Shown: positions 1 to 10,700, counted from the first letter of the stretch. The stretch is 64,000 nt of DNA from Timema cristinae (GCA_039000515.1 JBCFYV010000012.1:122391105-122455104); one strand, 5' to 3'. Numbers and translations: made by a program. The notes: generated by a model from the letters alone, not told the origin.

Positions 1-150
1 TGCCAGGCCTCCACCGTGGTTCGGATTCCACGTTAAACTGTAGGTCCTCCATTTCATCTCACAATCACCCTACCATTACACATTAGCGTAAGTGCGTATA
101 ATCCAAACGGGTAGTAAGACGTGGTGTTAATAATAATAACAACAACAATA
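1..150 (+). repeat. SINE family B, 3' part
   Basis: The window opens inside a SINE. It matches the 3' two-thirds of the full copy at 36980-37257 and ends with the shared tail (ACGGGTAGTAAGACG) and a TAA-rich run. The element may be truncated by the window edge or be a genuine 5'-truncated copy like the one at 9389-9535, which starts at nearly the same internal point. Confidence 0.85.
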
Positions 151-597
151 ATTTTAGTAACTTTAGTAACCACCAGATGGTGTTCTTCTAACCTAAATCA
201 CATTTCTGTTAACATGTGAATTGCTGTGACACTCAAACAGGGTGTACTCTATATTTTTGATGAAATATGTGAATCGAGCTTAATAGCACTCAACCAGCGA
301 AGATTTCAGTGTGAAGTCTTAAAAGTAGGCGTTTACTATCTCAAACTGCCTCTCAACTTACCTTGTACTTAATATGGGTGCCGGTGCATTATTTAACACA
401 CGCACGATTTCTATTTGCTTGGAGACACAAATCTCTGAACTTACAATAATTTGTAAGTACACGCAAAACTGTTTAGAATGAAAGTAGCGTGATGATTCAG
501 TAAGTAAGTGCGTGCGTGTTTATGTAAGCTTTATTCTCATTATTGATATAGTAGACTAGAAACATTTCACGATATAACATGACAATATAAACTATTC
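151..597. other. No feature recognised
   Basis: Mixed AT-rich sequence. I see no coding signature, tandem repeat or element boundary. Confidence 0.6.
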
Positions 598-770
598 TGA
601 TTTGTTGGTGACGATGAGGTCAGAATTCGAATCTCGGTGGGTTATTATGAGGAGGATATTTCCTAAATTGTTTTCTGCCTTAAAACCCACGAAAATCTGG
701 GATCACCTTCAATAAGTTCAACCTTACTAATTCCTCACGCTATCTAAATAGCCTAAATGCAGTGAAAAAA
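598..770 (+). repeat. SINE family C, diverged
   Basis: A B-box-like ATTCGAATCTCGG is followed by degraded forms of the family C body (TTTCCTAAATTGTTTTC, then AACCTTACTAATTCCTC). The tRNA-like head and the 3' tail are poorly preserved, so this is an old copy. Confidence 0.5.
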
Positions 771-1040
771 TAAATTTAAAAATGATAATTTTATTTATGT
801 AATGATTTTTAACATAAGTAGGTATAATTTATCTTTCAAAATTACACCTAGACTTTGAGATTGAAATACCTTTACCGTATGGAGGCATCAAGTTAGTTCC
901 ATTGTCCGCCGTTCACCCTGGCGCCTGCAGACAACCCATGAAGTTAATTAGTGTGTCAGTAATTAGCGACAACGTGGTGGAGGGTGTGCAAGAATATCTT
1001 CTGGGACAATTTAGTAAAATAGTTAATACATCATGACCCA

Positions 1041-1250
1041 CTTTGATGATCGAATGGTCTAAAACATCACTCTCATAGTAGATTGGAGCGCCGACAAAGG
1101 TGAGATCGGGGCTAAAAGCCCGGTAGGGTGTACTGAAATTGTTTATTCCTAAATGGTTTTCTATCATCTCTCCACACAAATTAAGGTACACTTTGTTTGA
1201 AATTCAACCTCCGTCCCTCCTAAAATCCTGGCATTAATTACATATGCGAA
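1041..1250 (+). repeat. SINE family C, diverged
   Basis: The head reads ATGGTCTAAAACATCACTCT, then a body with CCTAAATGGTTTTC, as in better copies such as 47513-47710. The usual B box is mutated. The reverse-strand open frame over 913-1191 is an accident of this SINE and is not a gene. Confidence 0.6.
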
Positions 1251-1489
1251 TATCTCAAACGGTGTTAAATAAATCCTGCTTTTAAACACATTACATAACC
1301 ATCTGACTTTACACTTCAAAGAATTATTACTTCATTTATATTATACAATATATATATCATACAATAACGTAAATAGTTTTATATTAATTATTTGAATAGA
1401 ACCTTAGATTTCAGTCAATATTCAATTAATAACTAATAATGAGTTTATTAATAATTAAAATTAGGTGACTAATTTACTGTCTATTATAA

Positions 1490-1680
1490 GACAAGATAGG
1501 GATGGGTTGTAATGAGGTGGACTGGATAGAACTAGCTCAAGATTGGGATAGGGTGTAATGAGGTGGACTGGTTAGAACTAGCTCAAGATAGGAGGCCTAA
1601 TTTTGTGAGTGCGTCAATGAACTCATTAGTTTTTAATGACATGGGACATAGATTAAATAAGTAATGAGGGCCTAAATTTT
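1490..1680 (+). mobile_element. LINE type 1, 3' coding end with a 46-bp dimer
   Basis: Conceptual translation gives the conserved C-terminal peptide of an arthropod non-LTR retrotransposon (EVDWIELAQD, then the degenerate ASMNSLVFND). The segment encoding EVDWIELAQD occurs twice, at 1509 and 1555, exactly 46 bp apart. The same unit and period form the larger array at 50930-51390. The fragment is severely 5'-truncated and not functional. Confidence 0.7.
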
Positions 1681-3114
1681 ACTGGCCGAAAAGTGATCAA
1701 AAAACGACATAATAACTCTAAAAAATGTTTTCTAGTTTAAAAAAATAAATAAAATTACAAACGAATAGTTGTAATATATTTACACAACTAAATAATTAAA
1801 CACGCGCTTTACAAAACTAAAAAAATACATATGTAATGAAAAGTCTTTAACAAGTAAACTCTTGCATTCTGTTAAATGTAATATTGGTTTACAAATATCT
1901 ATTTCAAAAGTAATAGCTGGCCCCGCATCCCCCTAAAGCACCCCCAACCTAACGCAACCCTCTCCAGGAATGTGGATTTCAGAACCATACAAGCAAAGAG
2001 GATACAAAGTTCAATGCCTACATTATCTTCTCATTCCGACAACTGAGTGATGTAAAGATGTAAGATGTATGCATTTATAAATATAGATAGTGTTTAAAAA
2101 TATACTTATTAGAAAATAATGTATTAAATTTAATCAAAAATGCTTAAAAATGACTCATAAATTCCTAAAAATGCCTAAAAATTATTTTAAAGGAATGAAA
2201 ACCAATAAAATATGATCTAAAATTCCAAAATGACAAAAAATGACCTATAAAAATATATTTCCACAACCAGGTGATCATTAACAGAGTTTATATACTTATG
2301 AGCATTTTCTGTGATAAAAAAATATGAAATCTCATCAAAATCCGAACCCTGGTAATAAGATACTGTTAATTACCCTTGGAAAGTAAAATACAATTATTTA
2401 ACTTGAGATATTTTTAAAAACTTGTTTCGTCATCTATTAAAATAATTAAAAGTGTATTTAAAAAGTCATGATCAAGTAAAAACATTTAGACTATGTTAAC
2501 AACAATAAAACAAATGTAATGGTTAAAGAGGTCTATCCGAAACAAGAGAGTGGGGAGAGGAAGTTTCTAGAACATTTGCTCTCCTCTCCTCTTTTAGTTA
2601 GAGAGAGATAGAAACTATACGTTGGGTCTGGACAGATAAGCCATTTCACTATATCATTCTTCATCTCTCTCACACAGCCGTAATAGATAGAGTCTATAGA
2701 ATATAGAACTAATCGAAATGTTTTTCTCTTTTGAGAATTTAAAAAAAGTTCTCTTTGCTAATATTTTTTTAGTACGATTTAATACGGCTTAATATATTTT
2801 TATTTATTTGAGATATTTAACATACTGACTGATTATTTCTATGAGTGAGAGTGAAAGAGCCTACCAATTTTGTCGTGAAAGATATTTTCACATACCTTAC
2901 AGGGTTATTTTACATGCCACAATCGATATGGGACAAACGGCTTCACTTATCCGAAGAAGGTTGTGCTACAGATATTTTTCACTCAAGAAAAATCTGTCAA
3001 CCTCGGTTGGATTTGAAGCCACGAACATCGGGTTCTAAGACGAGCACTTTACCTCAAGACGACGCGTTACCACAAACAATAAGAACTATGAGGTATTCTT
3101 TTTGTTACGTTTGA
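1681..3114. other. No gene recognised
   Basis: AT-rich sequence with a short AGAG-rich patch near 2540-2690. Two overlapping open frames of 65-89 codons at 2841-3114 match nothing I know and have no splice or codon-usage support. Confidence 0.55.
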
Positions 3115-3292
3115 CTTGTGAACTAATTAGGCTAGTGTGTTAGGAATCGGAATGTTTTAATTTAGAAGTGTACCCACATTTACGTGGGGGGATGGTGGAA
3201 AATTATTATTATTCATATTGGGATTCGAACCCCGATATCTCTGTGATCGGCCGTCTAGTTTATTGCGAGAGTCATGCCCTAGGTCAGGGATC
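3115..3292 (-). repeat. SINE family C, minus orientation
   Basis: Reading the minus strand, a tRNA-like head (complement of GGGATTCGAACCCCGATATC as B box) precedes a degraded family C body whose end is near GAAGTGTACCCACATTTACG on the plus strand. Confidence 0.6.
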
Positions 3293-3585
3293 ATCAAACC
3301 GTTTCAGGCCTAGCTCGACTTAAAAACTTACCAAAAGTCTGCAGATCCCAAATCGTTTCTACACTTTCTTTAAGGGGATGGCCAGACTGGAGCGAGCGCT
3401 TGAACCGGAACAATCTAGTTTACAGGCGCTGGGCAATATTATGTATTGTTGGTTCATTGAGTGCTGGAAAACTTGTCAATTTGACATTTTTATTATTATT
3501 GTTAGGTTTAGCACACTTGCTACTAACTGCTTTGTTAAATTACTTCAATATTATAATCAAAGTAGGCCTTGACAAATAAGAATCC
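3293..3585. other. No feature recognised
   Basis: Unassigned sequence between two SINE copies. A 64-codon open frame at 3378-3572 has no recognisable product. Confidence 0.5.
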
Positions 3586-3587
3586 CC

Positions 3588-3716
3588 ATTAGTGGGGAGA
3601 GAGGATGGGAAAACCACACCAATAAATCACTTGCCAAAAACCACCATCAGTTCATTGAACCAAGATTCGAACCTTTGCCTCTCGTCAACAACTATCGAGA
3701 TCTAACTGATAATCAT
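3588..3716 (-). repeat. SINE family C, diverged, minus orientation
   Basis: The plus strand shows GGAAAACCAC, then CATCAGTTCATTGAACCAAG, then ATTCGAACC. This is the complement of the family C body and B box. It directly abuts the 40-bp tandem array. Confidence 0.5.
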
Positions 3717-4766
3717 GCTTTCTCTCGTCAGTCTGGCCACGCAGTCGCCAGTTGCTCGCTCGCTGTCAGTCTGGCCACGCAGTCACTCAGTCACTCGCTC
3801 GCTCGTCAGTCTGGCCATGCAGTCGCTCAGTCACTCGCTCATTCGTCAGTCTGGCCACGCAGTCGCTCAGTCCCTCGCTCGCTTGTCAGTCTGGCCAAAC
3901 AGTCGCTCAGTCATTCGCTCGATTGTCAGTCTGGCCGAACAGTCACTCAGTCACTTGCTCACTCGCCAGTCTGGCCACGCAGTCGCTCAGTCCCTCGCTC
4001 GCTTGTCAGTCTGGCCAAACAGTCGCTCAGTCACTCGCTCGCTCGTCAGTCTGGCCAAACAGTCACTCGCTCACTCGTCAGTCTGCCACGCAGTCGCTCA
4101 GTCACTCGCTTGCTCGTCAGTCTGGCCACGCAGTCGCTCAGTCACTCGCTCGCTCGTCAGTCTGGCCAAACAGTCACTCGCTCACTCGCCAGTCTGGCCA
4201 CGCAGTTGCTCAGTCCCTCGCTCGCTTGTCAGTCTGGCCAAACAGTCGCTCAGTCATTCGCTCGATTGTCAGTCTGGCCGAACAGTCACTCAGTCACTTG
4301 CTCACTCGCCAGTCTGGCCACGCAGTCGCTCAGTCCCTCGCTCGCTTGTCAGTCTGGCCAAACAGTCGCTCAGTCACTCGCTCGCATCGTCAGTCTGGCC
4401 AAACAGTCACTCGTCACTCGCAGTCTGGCCACGCAGTCGCTCAGTCACTTGCTTGCTACGTCAGTTTGCCAAAGTCGCTCATCACTCGCTCACTCACCAG
4501 TCTGGCCAGCAGTCGCTCGGTCACTCGCTCGCTCGTCAGTCTGGCCAAACAGTCACTCGCTCACTCGCAGTCTGGCCACGCAGTCGCTCAGTCACTCGCT
4601 TGCTCGTCAGTTGGCCAACAGTCGCTCAGCACTCGCTGCTCGTCAGTTGCCACGCATCTCAGCTCGCTCGTTCGTCAGTCTGGCCAAACAGTCACAGTCA
4701 CTCGCTCACTCGCCAGTCTGGCCACGCAGTTGCTCAGTCACTCGCTCGCTTGTCAGTCTGGCCGAA
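3717..4766 (+). repeat. 40-bp minisatellite, about 26 copies
   Basis: The unit is approximately GTCAGTCTGGCCACGCAGTC followed by GCTCAGTCACTCGCTCGCTC (40 bp), alternating with variants bearing GGCCAAACAG. The unit contains no plus-strand stop codon in any frame. Because 40 is not a multiple of 3, all three forward frames stay open for about 350 codons, giving Ser/Arg/Leu/Gln-rich artefact peptides. Copies around 4440-4680 carry many single-base losses, unlike the clean flanks. Confidence 0.95.
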
Positions 4767-4774
4767 CCCAAGTA

Positions 4775-4930
4775 AAATATTTCTCCAGTACAAACAGAAG
4801 AGTATAATTTTCCTCCCATGGTGATATCGACAGTTGTTGAATATCTGTCTTGAGAATTTTCTCTTAATTTAAAAAATAAGTTTCTCATCAATACTAATAT
4901 GCTCATTACAGAAAATATTTGTAGATCAAT
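4775..4930 (+). mobile_element. Foldback MITE (family F), partial copy
   Basis: Matches the left part of the copy at 10190-10440: ATTTCTCCAGTA near the start, GTGATATCGACAGTTGTTGA and AATATCTGTC in the arm, then CTCATTACAG. Only part of the second hairpin arm is visible. Confidence 0.6.
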
Positions 4931-4984
4931 TAATATAAATAATAAATAATAATAAATAAATTATATAATTTTAAATCAGTTGAT

Positions 4985-5072
4985 ACTTTAAACCTGGATA
5001 TAGGAATCGAACCCGAGACTTTTGGCTCAGCACACCAACGCTCTACCACCGAGATATCCAGGATTCGTCACG
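4985..5072 (-). repeat. SINE family D tRNA-like head
   Basis: The minus strand folds as a degenerate tRNA: terminal CCTGGATA pairs with TATCCAGG, an anticodon-like stem TTGGT/GCCAA closes a 7-nt loop, and there is a B box CGGGTTCGATTCC. It is about 70 nt. The D arm and T stem are imperfect and similar heads recur in the window with a SINE body, so I read it as a SINE rather than a working tRNA gene. Confidence 0.55.
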
Positions 5073-5224
5073 TGTTTAAGGGTAAGTATTTACTCATAGT
5101 TTAAGGCTGAGTCTGTAATGGACGTCCGGGAGTCATGAGCTACATAGGAGCGATCATTTAATTTCGTGAGCTATCAAATAATACAATCATCAGACTAAAA
5201 CTACGAGTGAATAATGATCCTGAA

Positions 5225-5335
5225 CACGGGGTAAATCCTAGGTAGATCAGTGGTAGAGCCATGGTAGGCTTAGCCAAAGGGTCCCTGGTTAGATTCCCGT
5301 GTTCATGGGTTCAATTTAAACTAAGATAAAAAATT
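5225..5335 (+). repeat. SINE family D head
   Basis: GTAGATCAGTGGTAGAGCC (A-box-like) is followed by CCCTGGTTAGATTCCCGTG (B-box-like), facing the copy at 4985-5072. It is degenerate and there is no tRNA acceptor stem. Confidence 0.45.
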
Positions 5336-5479
5336 AGTGAAATTGTGGTTTCATCCAGACGGATATTCTCTTGATTTACAACCTGTGTGTTGATATACAT
5401 GTGTGGAAAATTAGACCATATGTTTCTACTCTAGAAATATTTGATATATTTTGCTGATAAAAATGGTTTGTTATGAAAA

Positions 5480-8400
5480 CAGCAAAAACACTGATCTTAC
5501 TCGCGCTCCATCAAAAACACTGACCTATTCTCACACCTCTTCAAAACACTGACCTATTCTCACCCTCCTTCAAAACACTGACCTATTCTCACACCTCCTT
5601 CAAAAACACTGACCTATTCTCACACCTCCTTCAAAAACACTGACCTATTCTCACACCTCCTTCAAAAACACTGACCTATTCTCACACCTCCTTCAAAAAC
5701 ACTGACCTATTCTCACACTCCTTCAAAAACACTGACCTTTCTCACACCTCCTTCAAAAACACTGACCTATTCTCACACCTCCTTCAAAAACACTGACCTA
5801 TTATCAGCACCTCCTTCAAAAACACTGACCTATTCTCACGCCTCCTTCAAAAACACTGACCTATTCTCACATCTCCTTCAAAACACTGACCTATTCTCGC
5901 ACCTCCTTCAAAAACACTGACCTATTCTCACACCTTCTTCAAAAACACTGACCTATTATCACACCTCCTTCAAAACACTGACCTATTCTCACACCTCCTT
6001 TAAAACACTGACCTATTCTCACACTTCTTCAAAAACATGACCTATTCTCACATCTCCTTCAAAAACACTGACCTATTCTCACACCTTCTTCAAAAACACT
6101 GACCTATTATCACACCTCCTTCAAAACACTGACCTATTCTCACACCTCCTTTAAAAACACTGACCTATTCTCACATCTCCTTCAAAAACACTGACCTTTA
6201 CACGCGCCTCCTTCAAAAACACTGACCTTTACACGCGCCTCCTTCAAAAACACTGACCTTTACTCGCACCTCCTTCAAAAACACTGACCTATTCTCACGC
6301 CTCCTTCAAAAACACTGACCTATTCTCACATCCCTTCAAAACACTGACCTTCTCACACCTCCTTTAAAAACACTGACCTATTCTCACATCTCCTTCAAAA
6401 ACACTGATCTTTACTCGCACCTCCTTCAAAAACACTGACCTATTCTCACGCCTCCTTCAAAAACACTGACCTTTACACGCGCCTCCTTCAAAAACACTGA
6501 CCTATTCTCACGCCTCCTTCAAAAACACTGACCTATTATCACACCTCCTTCAAAACACTGACCTATTCTCACACCTCCTTCAAAAACACTGACCTATTCT
6601 CAAACCTCCTTCAAAACACTGACCTATTCTCACACCTCCTTTAAAAACACTGACCTATTCTCACATCTCCTTCAAAAACACTGATCTTTACTCGCGCCTC
6701 CTTCAAAAACACTGACCTTTACACGCGCCTCCTTCAAAAACACTGACCTATTATCACGCCTCCTTCAAAAACACTGACCTATTATCACACCTCCTTCAAA
6801 ACACTGACCTATTCTCACACCTCCTTCAAAAACACTGACCTATTCTCAAACCTCCTTCAAAACACTGACCTATTCTCACACCTCCTTTAAAAACACTGAC
6901 CTATTCTCACATCTCCTTCAAAAACACTGATCTTTACTCGCACCTCCTTCAAAAACACTGACCTATTATCACGCCTCCTTCAAAAACACTGACCTTTACA
7001 CCGCCTCCTTCAAAAACACTGACCTTTAACACGCGCCTCCTTCAAAAACACTGATCTTTTACTCGCACCTCCTTCAAAAACACTGACCTATTCTCACATC
7101 TCCTTCAAAACACTGACCTATTCTCACATCTCCTTCAAAAACACTGACCTATTCTCACACCTCCTTTAAAAACACTGACCTATTCTCACATCTCCTTCAA
7201 AAAACACTGACCTTTACACGCGCCTCCTTTAAAAACACTGACCTATTCTCACGCCTCCTTCAAAAACAACTGACTTTACTCGCACCTCCTTCAAAAACAC
7301 TGACCTATTCTCACATCTCCTTCAAAACACTGACCTATTCTCACTACCTCCTTTAAAAACACTGACCTATTCTCACATCTCCTTCAAAAACACTGACCTT
7401 TACACGCGCCTCCTTCAAAAACACTGACCTATTCTCACGCCTCCTTCAAAAACACTGATCTTTACTCGCACCTCCTTCAAAAACACTGACCTATTCTCAC
7501 ATCTCCTTCAAAAACACTGACCTATTCTCACATCTCCTTCAAAACACTGACCTATTCTCACACCTCCTTTAAAAACACTGACCTATTCTCACATCTCCTT
7601 CAAAAACACTGACCTTTACACGCGCCTCCTTCAAAAACACTGACCTATTCTCACGCCTCCTTCAAAAACACTGACCTATTCTCACGCCTCCTTCAAAAAC
7701 ACTGACCTATTCTCACACCTCCTTCAAAAACACTGACCTATTCTCACACCTCCTTCAAAAACACTGATCTTTACTCGCACCTCCTTCAAAAACACTGACC
7801 TATTCTCACATCTCCTTCAAAAACACTGACCTATTCTCACACCTCCTTCAAAAACACTGACCTATTCTCAAACCTCCTTCAAAACACTGACCTATTCTCA
7901 CACCTCCTTTAAAAACACTGACCTATTCTCACATCTCCTTCAAAAACACTGATCTTTACTCGCACCTCCTTCAAAAACACTGACCTATTCTCACACCTCC
8001 TTCAAAAACACTTACCTATTCTCACGCCTCCTTCAAAAACACTGACCTTTACTCGCACCTTCTTCAAAAACATGACCTATTCTCACGCCTCCTTCAAAAA
8101 CACTGACCTATTATCACATCTCCTTCAAAACACTGACCTATTCTCGCGCCTCCTTCAAAAACACTGATCTTTACACGCGCCTCCTTCAAAAACACTGACC
8201 TATTCTCACACCTTCTTCAAAAACACTGACCTATTATCACACCTCCTTTAAAAACACTGACCTATTCTCACATCTCCTTCAAAAACACTGATCTTTACAC
8301 GCGCCTCCTTCAAAAACACTGACCTATTCTCACACCTTCTTCAAAAACACTGACCTATTATCACACCTCCTTTAAAAACACTGACCTATTCTCACATCTC

Positions 8401-8632
8401 CTTCAAAAACACTGACCTTTACACGCGCCTCCTTTAAAAACACTGACCTATTCTCACACCTCCTTTAAAAACACTGACCTATTATCACATCTCCTTCAAA
8501 AACACTGATCTTTACACGCGCCTCCTTCAAAAACACTGACCTATTCTCACACCTTCTTCAAAAACACTGACCTTTACACGCGCCTCCTTTAAAAACACTG
8601 ACCTATTATCACACCTCCTTCAAAAACACTTA
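5480..8632 (+). repeat. 31-bp satellite array, about 100 copies
   Basis: The unit is CACTGACCTATTCTCACACC followed by TCCTTCAAAAA, with 30-31 bp spacing. Main variants are CTTTACACGCGCC, ATCTTTACTCGCACC, ACATCTCC and TTTAAAAAC. The variants recur in a similar order in several blocks (for example near 6600-6700, 6840-6940 and 7860-7960), indicating higher-order units of several monomers. No coding potential is seen. Confidence 0.97.
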
Positions 8633-8822
8633 ACGTCAGTGACTGTGTAAACATGCTCCAAGGACACAACCAAGACCTCAAATTGACCGGAATCGTGTTG
8701 TTCGTGCCCTTAGTTGAGTCAAGGCCGTGATAATAGCGCCTGGAAGTCATTAAGGGGACGTATATGACGTTTATATCGTGATCGGTCCTGTGTCGGAACT
8801 ACTAGTATGAAGGAATATTGGT
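8633..8822. other. Unique sequence after the satellite
   Basis: Relatively GC-balanced unique sequence. A 25-codon open frame at 8653-8730 is too short to support. No family was recognised. Confidence 0.5.
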
Positions 8823-8823
8823 A

Positions 8824-8878
8824 GGCTAGGTTAGGTTAGGTTAGGTTAGGTTAGGTTAGGCTAGGTTAGGCTAGTCAT
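8824..8878 (+). repeat. Interstitial (TTAGG)n telomere-type repeat
   Basis: About ten TTAGG units, some mutated to CTAGG. TTAGG is the ancestral arthropod telomere repeat. Here it is flanked on both sides by unrelated DNA, so it is an interstitial copy and not a chromosome end. Confidence 0.9.
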
Positions 8879-9374
8879 TGACCTGATATCTCTTCTGCTG
8901 AGATAAAAATTAAACAAAAAATAATTACTTGAAAAGAAATAGAATAAACAAGTTTTGTAAATATAAATATTTACCTTCCTTGGAATAATAATAAGGATCT
9001 GAATATACAGTGGGCACCAACACAGGCGTAGCCAATTTACCGTCACTGGCAATTCAATTTGTTGCAAGACCACGTCATCACACGTGTGAGTTATATTTAT
9101 TTGAAAATATGTTTATAAATTTTAATTATTTTTATATGTTTTAATTCTTTCTATGGTTTGCTAATTGAATTTTTACCTAACATATAAAAACATATTTTAA
9201 TATCTTTATCATATTTCAAAGATAAATTTATTTTTGATTTGTAACCACCCCGAGATCTTGATGGCAAGAAATTACCCCACCTTTAACAACCGTGTTACCC
9301 CCTTGGAGCACAATCAACGATAGCCAAATTATATAATTTTGTCTCTTAAAAGATTAATTACCAACATTATTTCG
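8879..9374. other. No feature recognised
   Basis: AT-rich. A 70-codon minus-strand open frame at 8861-9073 overlaps the telomere-type repeat and has no recognisable product. Confidence 0.5.
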
Positions 9375-9549
9375 TAATTGTATTTCATGGGAATGCCAGG
9401 CCTCCACCGTGGTTCGGATTCCACGTTAAACTGTAGGTCCTTCATTTCATATCACTATCACCCTACCATTACACATTAGCGTAAGTGCGTATAACCCGAA
9501 CGGGTAGTAAGACGCGGTGCTAATAATAATAATAATAATTGTATTTCAT
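9375..9549 (+). repeat. SINE family B, 5'-truncated, with 14-bp TSD
   Basis: The element body is 9389-9535, beginning at the internal point TGCCAGGCCTCC and ending in the shared tail and (TAA)n. It is flanked by perfect TSDs TAATTGTATTTCAT at 9375-9388 and 9536-9549. A 5'-truncated copy with a TSD and a 3' A/T-rich tail is the signature of LINE-driven target-primed reverse transcription. Confidence 0.92.
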
Positions 9550-9557
9550 AAACTATC

Positions 9558-9790
9558 ACCAACTTCGGTGACCGCGTGATCTAACTTGCTACTCTCGCGG
9601 TAGACTAGACTGCCTATAACGGGAAGATAGAGGTTCGAATCTCGACTGGGTGGATTAAGGGTGGTCTTTACAAAATTGCTTGGTACACTTCCTATAAATA
9701 TAACATCCCTATTCCCTAGAACCATTAGCGTAATTAGTACATAAGCGTACAACCCGAACGGGTAGTAAGACGTGGTGCTAAAAAAAACTA
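9558..9790 (+). repeat. SINE family C, near full length
   Basis: Contains the head GGTGACCGCGTGATCTAAC, B box GAGGTTCGAATCTCG, the family C body and the tail CCCGAACGGGTAGTAAGACG ending in GGTGCTAAAAAA. It lies just downstream of the previous SINE's TSD. Confidence 0.88.
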
Positions 9791-10189
9791 AAAAAACCTG
9801 CCATATTTAAGAAGAACGTTTCTTTAATCCTTGTGAGAAAATTTACGAGAGTTCTGACTAGGTATAATTTTAGTTGTACTTTCCAAGATTAAGCTATTTT
9901 ATAAGTCGGCTGTTTACATATTATGTATGTTTAGAAAGTGTACACTAAATTACCCCAATAACAAAACTATAATTAAAAAATAGGCCCTTTTATCTCATCG
10001 CTTAAATACTTTTTTTTACTAACTTCAGGCAACAAATTTTGTAATTCTGAAAAATAATTCTTGATATATCCAATATACAATAATATACATGCATTTAACT
10101 ATCTCTTAAGATGAGTATTTAGAAAACGCGAAAAAAGAGTAAAATTTCTTTGCAGTTTTAATAAAATAATTTTTTTGGGCCTAAAATAG
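9791..10189. other. No feature recognised
   Basis: AT-rich sequence with nothing I can assign. Confidence 0.55.
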
Positions 10190-10440
10190 ATACAGTATTT
10201 CTCCAGTAGAAACACAGAGTTTAATTGTCTTCTCACGGTGACATCAACAATTGTTGAATATCTGTCCAGGATGTTCTGGAATTAAATGAGCACTTTTTCT
10301 CTTCATTTAAAAAGTTTCGCATCAAATGATAAAATGTTCATTACAGATATTCAACAAATGTTGATATCACCGTGTAAAAAAAAAATTTAAATTTATATTT
10401 CTACTGGATAAGTATTTTATTTATTTTGAGCCAAAATAAT
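10190..10440 (+). mobile_element. Foldback MITE (family F), about 250 bp
   Basis: Left end ATTTCTCCAGTAGAAA and right end TTTCTACTGGATAAGTATTT are inverted, and a second inverted pair lies inside (GGTGACATCAACAATTGTTG against CAACAAATGTTGATATCACC). The whole element can form one long imperfect hairpin. It has no coding capacity. Related copies are at 4775-4930 and 13600-13870. Confidence 0.8.
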
Positions 10441-10599
10441 GTTTTGTCATAAACACTGCCATGAACTCACGTTCCTTAAATACCCACCAACCGATGGGTA
10501 TGAGGAATAAACATCAACATCCCCTAGTCTGGTTTTTCTGGTACCAGATAGTTTGGGGTTCTAATAACAAAAGGCTGTAATAATATATAGGCTATATAT

Positions 10600-10700
10600 A
10601 CTATTTTTCTAAAATAATTTCTCAATATCCCTCCACGCGCATGCGAGTACAGTTTCTATAAATTCTACCTTCCTCACTCCTACCCTATTGCGTATGGAAA
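10600..10700 (+). repeat. SINE family C, body fragment
   Basis: Degraded family C body (CCCTCCACGC, GCGAGTACAGTTTC, ACCTTCCTCACTCC) without head or tail. The 79-codon minus-strand open frame at 10609-10848 partly overlaps it and is not supported as a gene. Confidence 0.4.

Noticed and set aside
913..1191. 92-codon minus-strand frame
   Set aside because: Lies over an antisense SINE family C copy; similar frames appear over many other copies.
3675..4824. Three overlapping plus-strand reading frames of about 350-370 codons
   Set aside because: They arise because a 40-bp tandem unit lacks stop codons in every forward frame. No domain, no codon bias, and all three frames are equally open.
4985..5072. 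A functional tRNA gene on the minus strand
   Set aside because: A cloverleaf can be drawn, but the T stem and D arm are imperfect, the serine-type anticodon lacks the long variable arm, and the same head recurs with SINE bodies elsewhere.
5480..8632. A CRISPR array
   Set aside because: The monomers are contiguous, with no unique spacers, and the context is eukaryotic.
8653..8730. 25-codon frame right after the 31-bp array (MLQGHNQDLKLTGIVLFVPL...)
   Set aside because: Looks protein-like and follows an acceptor-like ACGTCAG, but it is too short to distinguish from chance and no family is recognised.
8824..8878. A chromosome end
   Set aside because: The TTAGG run is only about 55 bp, partly mutated, and flanked by non-telomeric DNA on both sides.
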